Below are positions 31,030 through 42,584 of a DNA stretch of 64,000 nt, piece by piece (the stretch's first letter is position 1; every line of letters starts with the position of its first letter). This DNA is from Acanthornis magna (lineage: Eukaryota > Chordata > Aves > Passeriformes > Acanthizidae). The stretch is taken from positions 434,001 through 498,000 of the forward strand of contig JAWUZG010000135.1 of the NCBI GenBank assembly GCA_036785705.1, in the 5' to 3' direction. Position numbers and translations under genes: made by a program. The notes under the pieces were generated by a model. That model saw only the letters and a program-made list of their open reading frames with translations. It was not told the DNA's origin and made no database searches.

Positions 31030-31670
31030 GTAAGTACCAAAGGGTGCATTCCCCATAATCGCCTGGGATTTATCTGTGAAAATGCAGCGCTGGAGACAGA
31101 AGACTTGTGTTTGGACACACAAGATAGCACACGTACCTTTGAAATGTACCCTGGTCCATCCCTGGCCACAGCTGCCTCTCATGCCAGCTCAGGGGCATGA
31201 GACCAGCCCCTGCTCTGCTTGGGAGGTGTGCCCAGGGCTCTGGACCTTCCCCTTCTTCCCGAACCTTCTGTTAAGTTTACTGTACTATTGGTTGCTGTCT
31301 ACTGTACCCTCCCCTCTTATGTTGTAATTGGCCCCTGTACCCTTGTTCCCTCCCCTTGTCCCTTCTCCTATTGGGTATCCTTCCCCCTTTTTAACTGGCG
31401 GCTGGGGACAGCCCCCTGGGGACTCCTTCTCCACTCTCCCTTCCGAATACCGTACCCCCGGACCCCACAATAAACGGAGAGCATGGGGGAGACCCTCCCA
31501 CAACTCTTTGCCTTGTCTCGCCTCCTTTACCAGCGGCGCCTGCAGCTGACCACTCGCCGGGAACAGCTCCACTCAGGCTGGAAAGACCCCAGCAATAGCC
31601 TTTGGTGGGCCAGTGGCTCGTGTCCCAGGCGAGGGCAGCCAGGAAGGCCAGGCGGCTTCCTAAGAGCGAC
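31030..31670 (+). mobile_element. LTR-like stretch before FBXO15 promoter
   Basis: Contains CCAAT-type elements (31,326-31,333 and 31,371-31,376, as ATTGG), a poly-A signal AATAAA at 31,471 and a GC-rich downstream part, all in LTR order. Terminal TG/CA and a target duplication were not established. A decayed promoter region of FBXO15 is the alternative. Confidence 0.4.
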
Positions 31671-31699
31671 TACAACAGTAGATTCCTTTGAGTCACTGG

Positions 31700-31904
31700 A
31701 AGGTTCCGCAGGGCGTCAGCCCTTCCCGAGTGGCCCACACGGCCATGCTCGGGCACCGTCCCCGCCTGCCCCGACCCAGCCCTGCCGGACATGGCCTCCC
31801 TCGGCCTGGCACCGCCCCTGCCCCCCTCAGGCACTGCCCACCGCGGTGACAGCGCGCGTTCCTTCCCTTCCTTCCGTCCTTGCCTCCCTTCGCTGCCCGC
31901 GGCC
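31700..31904 (+). promoter_or_regulatory. CpG-rich FBXO15 promoter
   Basis: GC- and CpG-rich sequence directly upstream of the FBXO15 ATG; no TATA box seen. Position and composition are the only evidence. Confidence 0.55.
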
Positions 31905-31924
31905 ATGGCGACAGGCGGCGGCAG
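31905..31924 (+). CDS. FBXO15: FBXO15 exon 1 (start)
   Basis: ATG GCG ACA GGC GGC GGC AG followed by GTGAGC gives MATGGGR when joined to the next exon; FBXO15 proteins begin in a similar MATG-type way. The exon ends after two bases of a codon, which is completed by the exon at 35,765. FBXO15 is an F-box protein, a substrate adaptor of SCF ubiquitin ligases, first known as an Oct4 target in mouse embryonic stem cells. Confidence 0.65.
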
Positions 31925-34900
31925 GTGAGCAGGGCCGTGCCGAGCGGGGCCTTCTGCCCTCGGCCGGGGAGGCTGCTGTGGTGGTTTCCCTCAGGTTCCT
32001 CTGCTCCAGCAGCCTGGTTTCTAGCTCTAAACTCTTCACGGCTGTGGTCGTGTACACACCTTCGTGGCCGTGGTGCTCTGCTCTCCCTGGCCCTATGGAG
32101 GTGACCTCGGAATGGGAAAACGCAGGAGCAGGGAGGCCTGGGTTTAACACCTTTTTGTGCCTGGGAAAGGAGGGCTTAACCTTCGCTATGTCCTTCAGCT
32201 TGGAGGAGGTACTGTAATGAGCATCCACAAAGTACAGGTTAGTTCAGTGGCTACTCTGTTCAGGGCAGTCGGGCCTTTGTAATAAATAGGAGGTTTTCAC
32301 TATGGAAGGTGTGATTACCTTAATTCTTACAGTACAGGTTTGGCTTCCAAATTTTAAAGTGTCAATCTTAGAGGCAGAGTTTAGAAGGCAGATTTTTCTG
32401 CTAACCCATGTGTACAACCTTGGGTTTCATAGCAGTTCCATTCCTTGTTGTTTTGGGTTTTTTTTCTTCTTTTTAACCTGTAAATGGATTGGGGTAATAT
32501 CCACCTTTTAAAGAGACTGAAATTGTTAGTTGAGGGGAAAAAAAAAACCAAACCCAACCAACCCATGTCAAACTATTATTGTCATTTCTGTTTATCCGCA
32601 GGTATATTTTAACATTTGGAGGTGACAGGTTTTTCACTACTTGAAACTTTAGCTACATGGTTTGAAATGTTACTTGAAAGACAATTGTTTGCTGACCATC
32701 AAAAAACCAAGGCACATTGCAAATATTATGGGGTGTGAAAGTGAAACTATTGGTACAAAAAACTGAGCCCCACAGGTTGAAAGCTAATGAAAAAGCAATT
32801 GAAGTTGTGCTTCTTAAGTAAGAGCCTCTCAGTTGTTCTAGAAGTCTGTAAAGAGGGGATGTAACAGCTCTCATTGACTTTTCTTCTCATTGACTTATCT
32901 GCCCAAGCTTTGTCAATGCAATGTAAAAGCATTTTGTTAATGCTAATTTAAAATCTTAGCACACACAGTACTTGAAAAGTAATTTGTGGATTGAGTTTGC
33001 TGTTTGTTTCTTCACACCTTGAGAATATTTTTGTTTTGGAAGATGCAAAAGTTCAGCTTTTTTTTTTTTTTTTTAACTGCAGCTTACAAAAGGAATAGAT
33101 ATTGCATTAAAGTTTTCAAAGCATGTGTGGGCAAAATTTTTCTTTTCTCAGGTATTTCTCCCTGGAGTGAAGAAGAGAGGGCAGTGGTTCAAATGAGCAA
33201 GGAGGACTGAATAGAGGCAATGCAGGTTATGCTTGTCTAAGGTAGTGGGTTTTAAAATCCAAAATCCAGCTTGTTATCTGAGTTACTCCTGTGCCTGAAG
33301 TCTGTGGAGTTGTGTCCCTGTAGAGTGTGCCCACACTCTCTGCTTTCAGCATGGATTCAGAGCAGAACAGCCTGGGATTTGCTGCTCTGGAGCGTCCAGA
33401 AGTGAGAGCTCTGCTGCTGTTGAACACAGTTTGGGTCTCTAAATCCCTTTAATGGCTTTTGAAAAATACAGTTTGTTGGTGCCTTATCATCTAAGTGTAC
33501 TTCTTGATAATCATGCATGAATAAAACCCTTGTTTGAGCACCAGGTTGTGTTTGTTATATGGCTACTGTTTTGTAGTTGTTAATTTAGTTGGTCTATCAG
33601 TGGCTGGCACCCAAGCTGAAATGTGCATGTCTTTTTGTTATGTTTATAACAATTCACACTAAAATGTCTTGGTTGTTTTGGTGGGGGGTTTTTTTGTTTT
33701 GGTTTTTTTTTGGTGGGTTTTATTTTTTTTCTGGTTTTTTTTTGTTGTTGTTGGTTTTTTTTTTGTTGTTGTTTTTGGTTTTGGTTTTTTTTTGTTGTTG
33801 TTTGTATTTGGGGTTTTTTGGTTTTTGTTTGTCATTTGTTTGGTTTTTGTTTTGTTTTGTTGTTTTGTTGTTTTCTTGGTTGTTTTTTCTTTGTTTTGTT
33901 TTGTTTTGTTTTTTGTTTTTTACATAGCACAGTTGACAATGTAGACCAGAGTTGTTAATTTCTTTCGATTCTGTTTTTCTTTGAGCCTAAATGAATCTTA
34001 AACGAAGAGCAGTGTGCATTAAAGGTACATGGTACCCAAATACTTCACAATTAGGTGTTTTCCCCCCATATTGATTGGTTGCCTAGAAACCCAGAGCTGA
34101 TTTGAGCAGGTGTTGCAAAGTCTGCTGGCAACTTAAAACATCAATAATGCAGAGAATGGGGAGCTCTGTCTGCTCGGTGGCATCAGTGGGTATGAAGCAT
34201 GAGGATTTGATTTACAATTGAAACTCTATCTCCATATTTTTATGTGGATTCATGACAGTATTTGCAATTACAGCCTACAAAGTCCTTCCTAGCAGAAAAC
34301 TTGGGAAAACTTGGGAAAACTTGTGTGACCAGTTGGATTGTAAGAATTTGTGCTAGAAATATGCAAAGTTCCTTTCTTTTCTCTCCAAACTGTGATGTGC
34401 TAATGTTGCCAAAATAGGTTCTTTCACACTGCTGTGCCAGAGGCCAGTCCACACACAGAGCTGAGGTATTTTACCAAATATTTACAGTTCTGCACAGAGG
34501 GAGTGCTGGGTGGCAAATCCTACAAAGCCAGCACACCAACTATCAAAGCTTTTTACTATCTCATACAATTTACCAAAGGAAAAAATTCATTTTTATTGGC
34601 TACAACTTACATAACTTTCTGAGTAGTTAGTATTCTGTCTTCCATTGTTTAATGATTCTCTTGCTTCTCATGCTAATTAGTCCACATGCTCTTTCTCTTT
34701 CTCTTCTTTTGTGTCACTGAGTTTCTTGGGTCAGTGGTTGCAAGTTCACACTTCGGGAAGTTGGAGCTGATTTCAGGAGTTGGTTTTAGAAGTTTTTCCC
34801 TTATCTTGGGAGTTCTTCCAGGTGTTCGTGTGGCCTGTAAATCTGCATTTGTTGTGTGCACTGTCCGTGGGCATCCTTCTTCCCAAGCTTTGTTAACCTC

Positions 34901-35764
34901 CCCCTAGGTGTGAATTTATTGAAGCATGCCAAGCCCTAAACCTTAACAAAGCAATTCTACCACCAAATAATTTGTCTTTCTAGCATCTGGACATCCCTGA
35001 GCTGCTCTCTGTTTTCATGGATTGAATCTCCTTTCCAAGCTGTTTAGGCTTGAAAGTACACAAAGATCAAACATCAAAGAACATAATTTCTTAAGAAAAT
35101 TTTACATATTCCACATTTTGCAACACTGATGAGCTATAAAAACATTGATATCTGTTTGCCTGTGGAAATAACGCTTATCTCTCAGATTTTGAGTATTTTA
35201 GCTGGGGAAGATCTGAAATGAGACTTCAGCTTTGTTTCATGTATGATTCTGTTATGTATTCAAGGAAACTCTTTTTGAACCTCAACAGTTTTTGAGGAAG
35301 TTTCAAGGTATTTGGTATCTTTTAATAGCTTAGTAAAGTTGGATGGCTCAAAAACGTCTCTAGAGTAATGCTGTAAAAAAGAGGATTAATCAGTGAGTTT
35401 GACTTGCTGCAGGGGCCTGTGTTGAGGTTGGTTGTGGTGGCCACAGTGGTGCAGCTGTCTAAAGGTAACAGATCTCTGCTGGATTCAAAGTGATTTGGGG
35501 GAGTGACACTGTTCCCTTCTGACCACTGTGAGAGATGAATCACAGGAATGACAGCTGTGAGTTTAAATCTGAATCTTCCTGATGCCAGGTATTTTAACTT
35601 GGGCATAGTTGTTCAAATCAGTGAACTGCTAGTACTGGGTTGCCATATGATGTATTCCTCGAATCTTGCCTTGGTTGAAATGTTCTGTCTAGGTTTGCAC
35701 AGGATGCGTATTTCTTCATTTTGTAGATATGTGACTCTTAACAGCTTTTCTTTCTTACAGCTAG
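31925..35764. other. FBXO15 intron 1
   Basis: AT-rich intron with a long T/G-rich tract (separate entry). No other exon or repeat recognised. Confidence 0.5.
33680..33920 (+). repeat. T/G-rich low-complexity tract
   Basis: About 240 bp made almost only of T and G in units such as gtttt and ttgttg. It yields three overlapping spurious hydrophobic frames. Confidence 0.9.
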
Positions 35765-35878
35765 GTTAAGGACCTTTGCTGCCAGGCCTGGGGAATGCTC
35801 TGAGACCAAAAATGCTGGAATTAAAAGTCTGTATTCGAGACCTACCATAAAACCAAAACCAAATGCGTGCATTGAGAG
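35765..35878 (+). CDS. FBXO15: FBXO15 exon 2
   Basis: A 114-nt exon that reads RLRTFAARPGECSETKNAGI then SLYSRPTIKPKPNACIER, with donor AG-GTGAGT. The acceptor is the second AG in cttacagctag. Using the first would put a stop directly in frame, so I chose the second, which keeps the frame with exon 1. This is the basic, poorly conserved N-terminal region before the F-box. Confidence 0.7.
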
Positions 35879-36950
35879 GTGAGTATGTCTTTACACAAGG
35901 AGTAAGAGTGGAAGAGTGGAAGTGTTGGCACATTGAAAGTTTTGGCACATTGCCTCTGTGTTTATGCAACTAAGATTCTGAATGTAATACAATCATTGAG
36001 GTATTGGCATTATCATGCTACTCTTTAAAGCTCTCTGCTTCTGAAATAATGCTATAAATCAAGTGTTGCAAATAACAGTAGTAAAAGGACGAGAGCCACA
36101 CCTGGGGTGTTGACTTTCACAGCACCTTGTATTTTCAGCAGTGATTTGACCGTAATCAACGCTCGAGAAAATCAAAGTATAAAATCCATGTATTTTAAAC
36201 TCCGTGTAGTTACAAGGTACTGCTCAAATGGTACGAGGTTTCTATCTGTTAATACAAAAACCATGTTGGCTCATCTCCAGGGTATGTTCTGCTTGTCAGG
36301 CTTAGACTGGCGCTTTCATTTTCCAAAGCTTTCCAGAGGCACAGAGACATTGACATTTTCAGGATGCCACTTGGCTCTTGCTTTGAAGTTCACATCTTTC
36401 TTTTGACATAAATGAGAATTGTGCGAGACTCCTGAGCACATAGCGTTTGAAGATTATGATGAGGTAGAGCATGATCATTTCTGTCCTGGTGCATCTTGAG
36501 ATGGGACACCACAGTCAAGAGGGAGAGTGAATATATCTGCAGTTTTGGAAAAGCTGGTTGTTGTGGAATAAATGTTAAAGTCACGGTACGAGCAATAAGA
36601 AACTGAAGCTAAATGAGGTAGTTTCATGGCAAATTGAGTTAAAGTTAACAAAGTTTAATGAAAATGCAAACCCATAACTTTTCATGTAATAGTGCTATGC
36701 CACTTGAATAAGTTTTGATTAATTATTTTAGGCAAATGCCACATACTGGAGACTGAAAATAGAACCCAAATTCCAGTTTAACTCTTCAGGTGACTTTTGA
36801 TTCCTCTTCAGGTGATTTTTGATTCATCTATTTACAAGCTGCTGGTTTCCACCTCTTCTGTTTTTCTCTGGTTTGAAATTAAAATTCTCTGCCATTGCAG
36901 TTTCCGGAGTTTGCAGGCAAGTGTAACAGTATTCCTCTCTTGTTTCCCAG

Positions 36951-37055
36951 CATGCCATCAGAAATGCTGCTGAAGGTATTTTCCTATTTGGATCCTGTGT
37001 CCCTGTTGTCTGCCGGTTGTGTGAATAAGCGCTTCTATGACCTGGCCAGTGACCA
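36951..37055 (+). CDS. FBXO15: FBXO15 exon 3, F-box
   Basis: Encodes the F-box: MPSEMLLKVFSYLDPVSLLS then AGCVNKRFYDLASDQ. The pattern LP/MPSE-x-L-x3-F-x-YL and L-x-GCVNKRFY is the Skp1-binding helix pair of F-box proteins and is closest to FBXO15. Acceptor tgtttcccag, donor CA-GTAAGG; the length of 105 nt keeps phase 2 to 2. The frame is intact. Confidence 0.92.
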
Positions 37056-39599
37056 GTAAGGAAGAGGGAAGGTTTCAGTCATGCCCCAGTTGTAGTTATC
37101 TGAGTTATGAGTCTTTCTAATTTAGTTTCTCTGATGCCAGAGCACTGATGCTTGTACCTGTGTGCAGTTACTCTGCCGAAATTGCACTGCATAGCCCACA
37201 GGATGTGTTGCATGGAATTCTAGCTGTGCAAGCCCTGTTGTTTAATGGGAGTTATGAGGCAAAAACTAAATCCGGTGCTTTGAAATGTTGCTATTAGCAC
37301 TTTTTTTTTTGTTTTAAAACTTGCATATATTTGTTTGTATTCACATGCACTTGCACAAACTTTTCTGCTCGAGTGATCCTAACTTGTGTGTCACCAGTAG
37401 CTTTGTGGAATGGTCATAGCTTTCACCATTTTGAAGTTCTGCTTATTTAGTTCTTTCATCAGGTTTTTGTAGAGGGGTTGATTCAATCAAATGATTCACT
37501 AGTGGTTTTTATCTGTTGCTCTGTTGGTCAAATTTTGGTGATTTCTAAATTGAAACCAAAGAGATGAAGATAAATACTGACACTTTTTGTCTAAGGATTG
37601 CTTATACAGAGTACACCAATTGCTCCTACCGGTATCACGACAATTTTGTCAAAGGAAAAGGAGGAGAGACCCGGGTTGATATGTGATAACTAGGATGTCT
37701 GAGTATCCTTTGATTTTCTAGGATTGTACTGCATTAGTGTTGTTTGAATGAGAAAATGTCTTCCTGTATAGGAAGTTGCTGCATCCAGTATGAATCCGTT
37801 TTCCCTTATTTGCCAAAACTTATACAGTCAATTGGTTTACATTGGCTTTGACACCTTTAGAACCGATGAATTTAAAGGGAAGACTGTAATCCAGATGTAT
37901 GTTTTGAGATTGTCAGCAGGTCAGTGTGGATAAAAATTGCATAGTTGACACAAATTATCTTAGTATGCATTTTCCACTTCAGGGTGGTAAGGCAGGATGA
38001 AATCACTGTGGCTGCTCAGGGCAGGATGATTTATTTGCCTCCATCTCGATGATGTCTGTTTCCATTTTCTACTCTCAACAGAGATTAGAAAATGTGCACA
38101 AATGGGACTTGAGGATGAAAGGGCAGTGATACTTTCCTAAACATTTGTGATTCCAGGTCCTCGTTCGTTTTCTCCTCTGTCTCCCTAACCTAACTGAATT
38201 TTTGAGCTTGAACTAATTTCTTTGGTTGCACAGCACTGTTTTTGGAAAGGAAGAAGCAATATATAACTGAGAGTGAGGACAAGGATGGTAGGTATTTGTG
38301 ATTAGTCTGTCTTCAGTCAGCTAAATTGCTGAATCTGTAACTTCAAAATGCAGGAAATGCCTACTGCTAAGCGCTGTCTTTTCAGCATCATAGAGTAAGA
38401 TGCGGAGTATCTCTCTCCAAGAAAGAAAGGATGGAGGGGAGGGGGAGTTGGGGAGGGGTTTCTAGTTAACAGGAGACTTTCATAGCAGGTTATTTTACTG
38501 GACTTTTTAGGCTGATTAGGACCAGTTGGATGATAGCTCAATTTCCCCCAATGATTGTATGTCAAGCACATCTCTCCTTTGTTTACATTGCCGGACAGTT
38601 CTAAACCACTTTGGGGTTAAAAAAGAACTTCCCCTCTCCATCAGAAATGTTTTGTGCTATCTGGTAACTTGGTTGCCTTTCCTGGTCTTAAAAGAGAAGT
38701 GTCTGATATCTTTGTTGTGGGTAGGAGGCAATGTGGGATGGATTCAGTCCTTGAATGCTTTCAGGAGAGGGCAAAATGCAATACAAAGCATAGCAGCGTA
38801 AGTTTGCCTGGGGATGAGTGAGGATTGGTAAAGGTAGTCTTGCCAATTAATGGTAGAAAATGTCTCTTGAGAATTTGTTGCCCTTCCCATTAATTTTCTT
38901 TAGTGCAGTTATGTGAAGTGTATGTCTGGCACTTTAAAATTAGAAAACTTACTGGAAACCTGCATTCACAGATTATTGTTCGAATTCTTGTCGGTTCCTG
39001 TATTCAGTATTCCATGAACTGTCCTAGAGATACTGAAATGTCCTAGAGGGCTGAAATGTGACCTCCTAGTTTTCCTGGCGTGAAGGAGATGAACCCATCA
39101 TTACTGTCACATGTTTCTTTGTCTTCAGAAAGTCATGTCTTCTCTGAGCTTTTCCAAAGAGTGAAGAAGGGATTGACGTGACTCTGGTAACACCAAGCAA
39201 AGGTGTGAATCTGATTGTCCTCCTCCACTCCACTTTCTGCTGTATCTGTGTGAGAAACTTGAAGTGTACAGATTACCTTTGTTGAATAAAAGGTATTAAA
39301 ACACTTTCTCCACTAGCTGATTTTCTGTGAGGAGGATGCATCATTGTTTTGGGGTGGAATTTTCAAAATTTACTGCTTAACCTTTATCAGTTTTCACTTC
39401 CATTGCTGACTATGGCTCTGCTGTCCCTGAGCTTCATCCTGGATCCCATATTTTGAAGAAGGCAGGCAAGACTGTTTTTGTGCTAACATTATGCTAACAT
39501 TGTGCTAACATTTCAGCTTGGTGGTAGCTGAGATGTGTGTATAAAAATTGAGTGACTGTTCTTGAAATTTATTCCTCTTCATTCTATTTTTATTTTCAG
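37056..39599. other. FBXO15 intron 3
   Basis: AT-rich intron; nothing else recognised. The open frame at 38,317-38,571 on the minus strand is taken as chance. Confidence 0.5.
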
Positions 39600-39842
39600 T
39601 GGACTTTGGCTGAAACTCTATTCCAGTGCTTTGCAACCAAAATGGACAATGTGGAAAATGAAGCCTAAACAACCAGAAACTGTTTCTTTGGGCTGTGATG
39701 CTCTACATGATAAGAACCCTGGGTACTGGAAGAATGAATCCATCTTCAAACAGACATCTGCCTTCAAAACGAGAGTAATGCTTCTCGCTAAACCTCTAGA
39801 TCCTTATACAGGTCTTCCATTTGTGAGCAAAGAAGCTATGAA
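39600..39842 (+). CDS. FBXO15: FBXO15 exon 4
   Basis: A 243-nt exon after ttattttcag, ending AA-GTAAGC. It continues HGLWLKLYSSALQPKW, then NPGYWKNESIFKQTSAFKT and LAKPLDPYTGLPFVSKEAMK. The segments GYWK-x-E and PYTGLP-x3-KEA are FBXO15 signatures. Frame open, phase 2 to 2. Confidence 0.92.
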
Positions 39843-40086
39843 GTAAGCAATGCCTTGTCACAAAGAGATTTACTTGAGAAGAATGTACAAAATATTAATG
39901 GCTTGGGGGTATAGAAATAGAGCTATAAAATGGGAAGATACGATGATAATCTAGAAATTGCTGAAACTGAGGAACATAAGTAGCAGTTAGTAGAAATATA
40001 AAACTGTTGAAAGCATAGTTTAACTGTTGTCACTTTGGGAATTTTGTTTTAAACACCCCTCTCCCCTCTCAATTCCTAAATAACAG

Positions 40087-40296
40087 TGTCTCTGGCTTGA
40101 GTTGGGTAATTGCACTGAAGGACAAAAATGGAAAAGAACATGTAATGGAGAAGCCAAAGCTATCGTTTAAGGACACATCAGTTACCGTGCTTTGGTATGG
40201 TAGAGACTGGCTGTGCTTAGACATCCTGTCAACCCTAAAACTGTATGGAGTTACACCATTGCTTCCTCCTCTGAGCAGACCTCCCAAAAAGAAGGG
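40087..40296 (+). CDS. FBXO15: FBXO15 exon 5
   Basis: A 210-nt exon after taaataacag, ending GG-GTGAGT. It encodes LSWVIALKDKNGKEHVMEK and LSFKDTSVTVLWYGRDW, then LYGVTPLLPPLSRPPKKK. The motifs GW-x-I-x-LK-x-K-x-GKE and DTSVTV-x-WYG are specific to FBXO15. Phase 2 to 2, frame open. A solo LTR sits 194 bp downstream. Confidence 0.92.
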
Positions 40297-40490
40297 GTGA
40301 GTTTTAACTGAGGATTTTTGAAGATTTTTTGGGTGTGACTGGTGGATAATGTGTCTGTAGGAGCTGTCTGACATTGGTTTGACTCAACAAGTTAGCTCGT
40401 TGTTAGAAAGCTTCCCTGTAGTATTTCTTCCTATATTCTTCTCTTCATTGGTAGAGCTTTTTAGCAAGAAATAGCTGTGGGTAGGTAGGG

Positions 40491-40724
40491 TGTGGCAGTC
40501 GGAAGATGTCGTGCTGTACAGAAAGATAGGACCCCTCCCCAGGTAGCCAATAGCGTTTAGTTTATGATGTAAGCAGACCGGTGTGACGTTGTAACCAAAG
40601 TTATATAATGCGGTGCTAATCACCAATAAATGCCATTTGCCGTCCACCACATTGGTGTCTGTGAGCTGATGGCCCGAGCGGCTGGGGGTTGGCCGCCGTG
40701 CCGTTCCTGAACCAGGTTGCCACA
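40491..40724 (+). mobile_element. short solo LTR in FBXO15 intron 5
   Basis: Starts TGTGGCAGTC and ends GGTTGCCACA, giving a perfect 7-bp inverted end (TGTGGCA/TGCCACA). It holds CCAAT (40,538), a TATA-like ttatataatg (40,601) and AATAAA (40,625) in the right order, length 234 bp. The plus orientation is set by these signals. No target duplication was seen in the flanks. Confidence 0.8.
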
Positions 40725-42454
40725 CCTGAAAAGGCAGCAAATAGCATAATCCAACAAGCTATGGCATTAATTCATAGGTTAATGTAGGTACTGGCATGTG
40801 ATATTCAGGCTGAGAGGTCCTGACTTGGAAAGCTGGGTTTAAGGCATAGACACAAATGAGCATGAAAGAAACATGTAAATCTAGGAGAATTTATTGTGAG
40901 AAACTTAGCTTGGAAAATGCCATCAATATTTATGTGGCTACAGTCAGGTAATCTATGTTGTTAAAATTTATTTTGTGTCTGATAGGTGTGCGTGTGAGTT
41001 TATGGAACTTGGTGTTCAACTATGTGTGCAGTCTTCAGTACATGCATATAAAAACACCAGTCCACAGCACATCTATTGTTTCTTAGCTTAAGTGTGTACA
41101 ATAGGTTTTTTTCATTATATTCTGAGAAGATACTGAAATGGAAAGTGTCTATTTGAGGTGTTTGGTTGCTGTTAAGGAATTCTGCACACATCTGGAGTCT
41201 ATGTGTACATTATGTGCAGTATCAGCTACATGCTTCTTACACAAAGCCCCTAGTCACAGAGCTCTGAAAAGAGGGAATTGTTCACCTACAAAACACCTGG
41301 TTCCTCAAGCAGAAGCAAACTATTTGCTTGAAAAATAAATAAATCAAAAGAAGGCTTTTGTATAAAGTCAGCTGAAAAAGTCTTGCAGTCAAATCATGTG
41401 GGAAATGTAGTTGTTTTACCAAGATGATGATTCATATGTAGTAAATTATTAAAAAAATAAAAGCTTGCAGGCAGTTGGTGTATTTATTTCACAGAACTGT
41501 AAGTTTTTAGAGATTGTGAATATAGATGAAAGGAGTGGTTTCACCAATTTCAATATATCCGTGTTAAGACCGTAAGGCAGTAGTGCAGGGAGTTTAGGAA
41601 TGTTCCTGTATTAATATGAGCCTGATTGACTTAAAGATGGAAAGGGTTGAGGTTGATTAGGAAGAAGCTTTTTACTGTGAGGGTGGTGAGACACTAGAGC
41701 AGGTTGTGTGGGGAGGTCGTGGATGCTCCATCCCTGGTGATACTACAGTGATACTGCTGGGAAATCTAGGAACTGTTTTGGATATGATAAGAGCCTAAGT
41801 TGGAAAAGGGTTTGAGAAAGACTTCTTTCTTAATTCTGAATAGGTAATGCAAACTCTGCTTTCTGCTCTTTCTTTTTAATGCATCATTGGTTCATAAGAT
41901 TGTCCATGAACTTTTATTTAGGAGTGTTTTGGAGCTAAATGGCTTTAATTGTAGGCAAAATTGTAGGCAGAAAAAAAATTCTGAAAAAGGAAGGCTTCCT
42001 CTAAGAAAAACAATTTATTATATGTGCAATTTGGTCCTTTCCTTTGAATTTTGCTTCTGTGGAAGACAAATTTACCTTAGTAGCTTGCTTGACACTGATA
42101 AATGTTCAGTGATTCTATCTAGTACCAATAAAGTATCAAAAATGAATTGGAAAGTAATTCTGTGGTATTTTGAAAAATTGGGCAGGCACATAAGTTCATT
42201 TTTTTTAAGAGTGTTTTAGAAGATCATATAGTGGTTTTGCTTCTTTTCTTGTTAGGGGTTGAGATCCTGCTAGTGCACTGTAGTTGTTTGAATGTATAGT
42301 TTATGGCTCTGCATGCCAAACGCTTTCAGAACCATTCTCATCCTGTGCTGTTGCTCAGACTTAAGCCAGTCAGTTAAAAATGAAATTAGGCTGAACTTTT
42401 ACATGAATAAGGAGACATAGCCTTTTTCCTGCATTCTGCGTGTTCTTTCCAAAG
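40725..42454. other. FBXO15 intron 5, rest
   Basis: AT-rich intron containing a CR1 fragment (separate entry). Confidence 0.5.
41640..41830 (+). mobile_element. CR1 LINE 3' fragment
   Basis: Plus-strand CR1 tail with aggaagaagctttttactgtg, gagggtggtgagacactag and gaggtcgtggatgctccatc. Diverged, so probably old. Confidence 0.85.
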
Positions 42455-42584
42455 ACCTCGTCGATTTGCCTTGATTGCTGAATACAGTCTTGCTAACGTG
42501 ACTGAAAGCAGTGTAGCAGTTGGTGCCGATGAGCTTGTCCAGCTCTTCAGTCTGAATCCAGGATTGTTAGTAGGAAATTGGAAG
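42455..42584 (+). CDS. FBXO15: FBXO15 exon 6
   Basis: A 130-nt exon after ctttccaaag with donor AAG-GTAAGA. It reads PRRFALIAEYSLANVTESS, then ELVQLFSLNPGLLVGNWK. The LIA-x-Y-x-L and PGLLVG-x-WK motifs match FBXO15. It ends in phase 0. Frame open. Confidence 0.92.

Noticed and set aside
33589..33958. Three overlapping frames rich in F, V, L and C that look like membrane proteins
   Set aside because: They come from a T/G-only low-complexity tract inside an FBXO15 intron.
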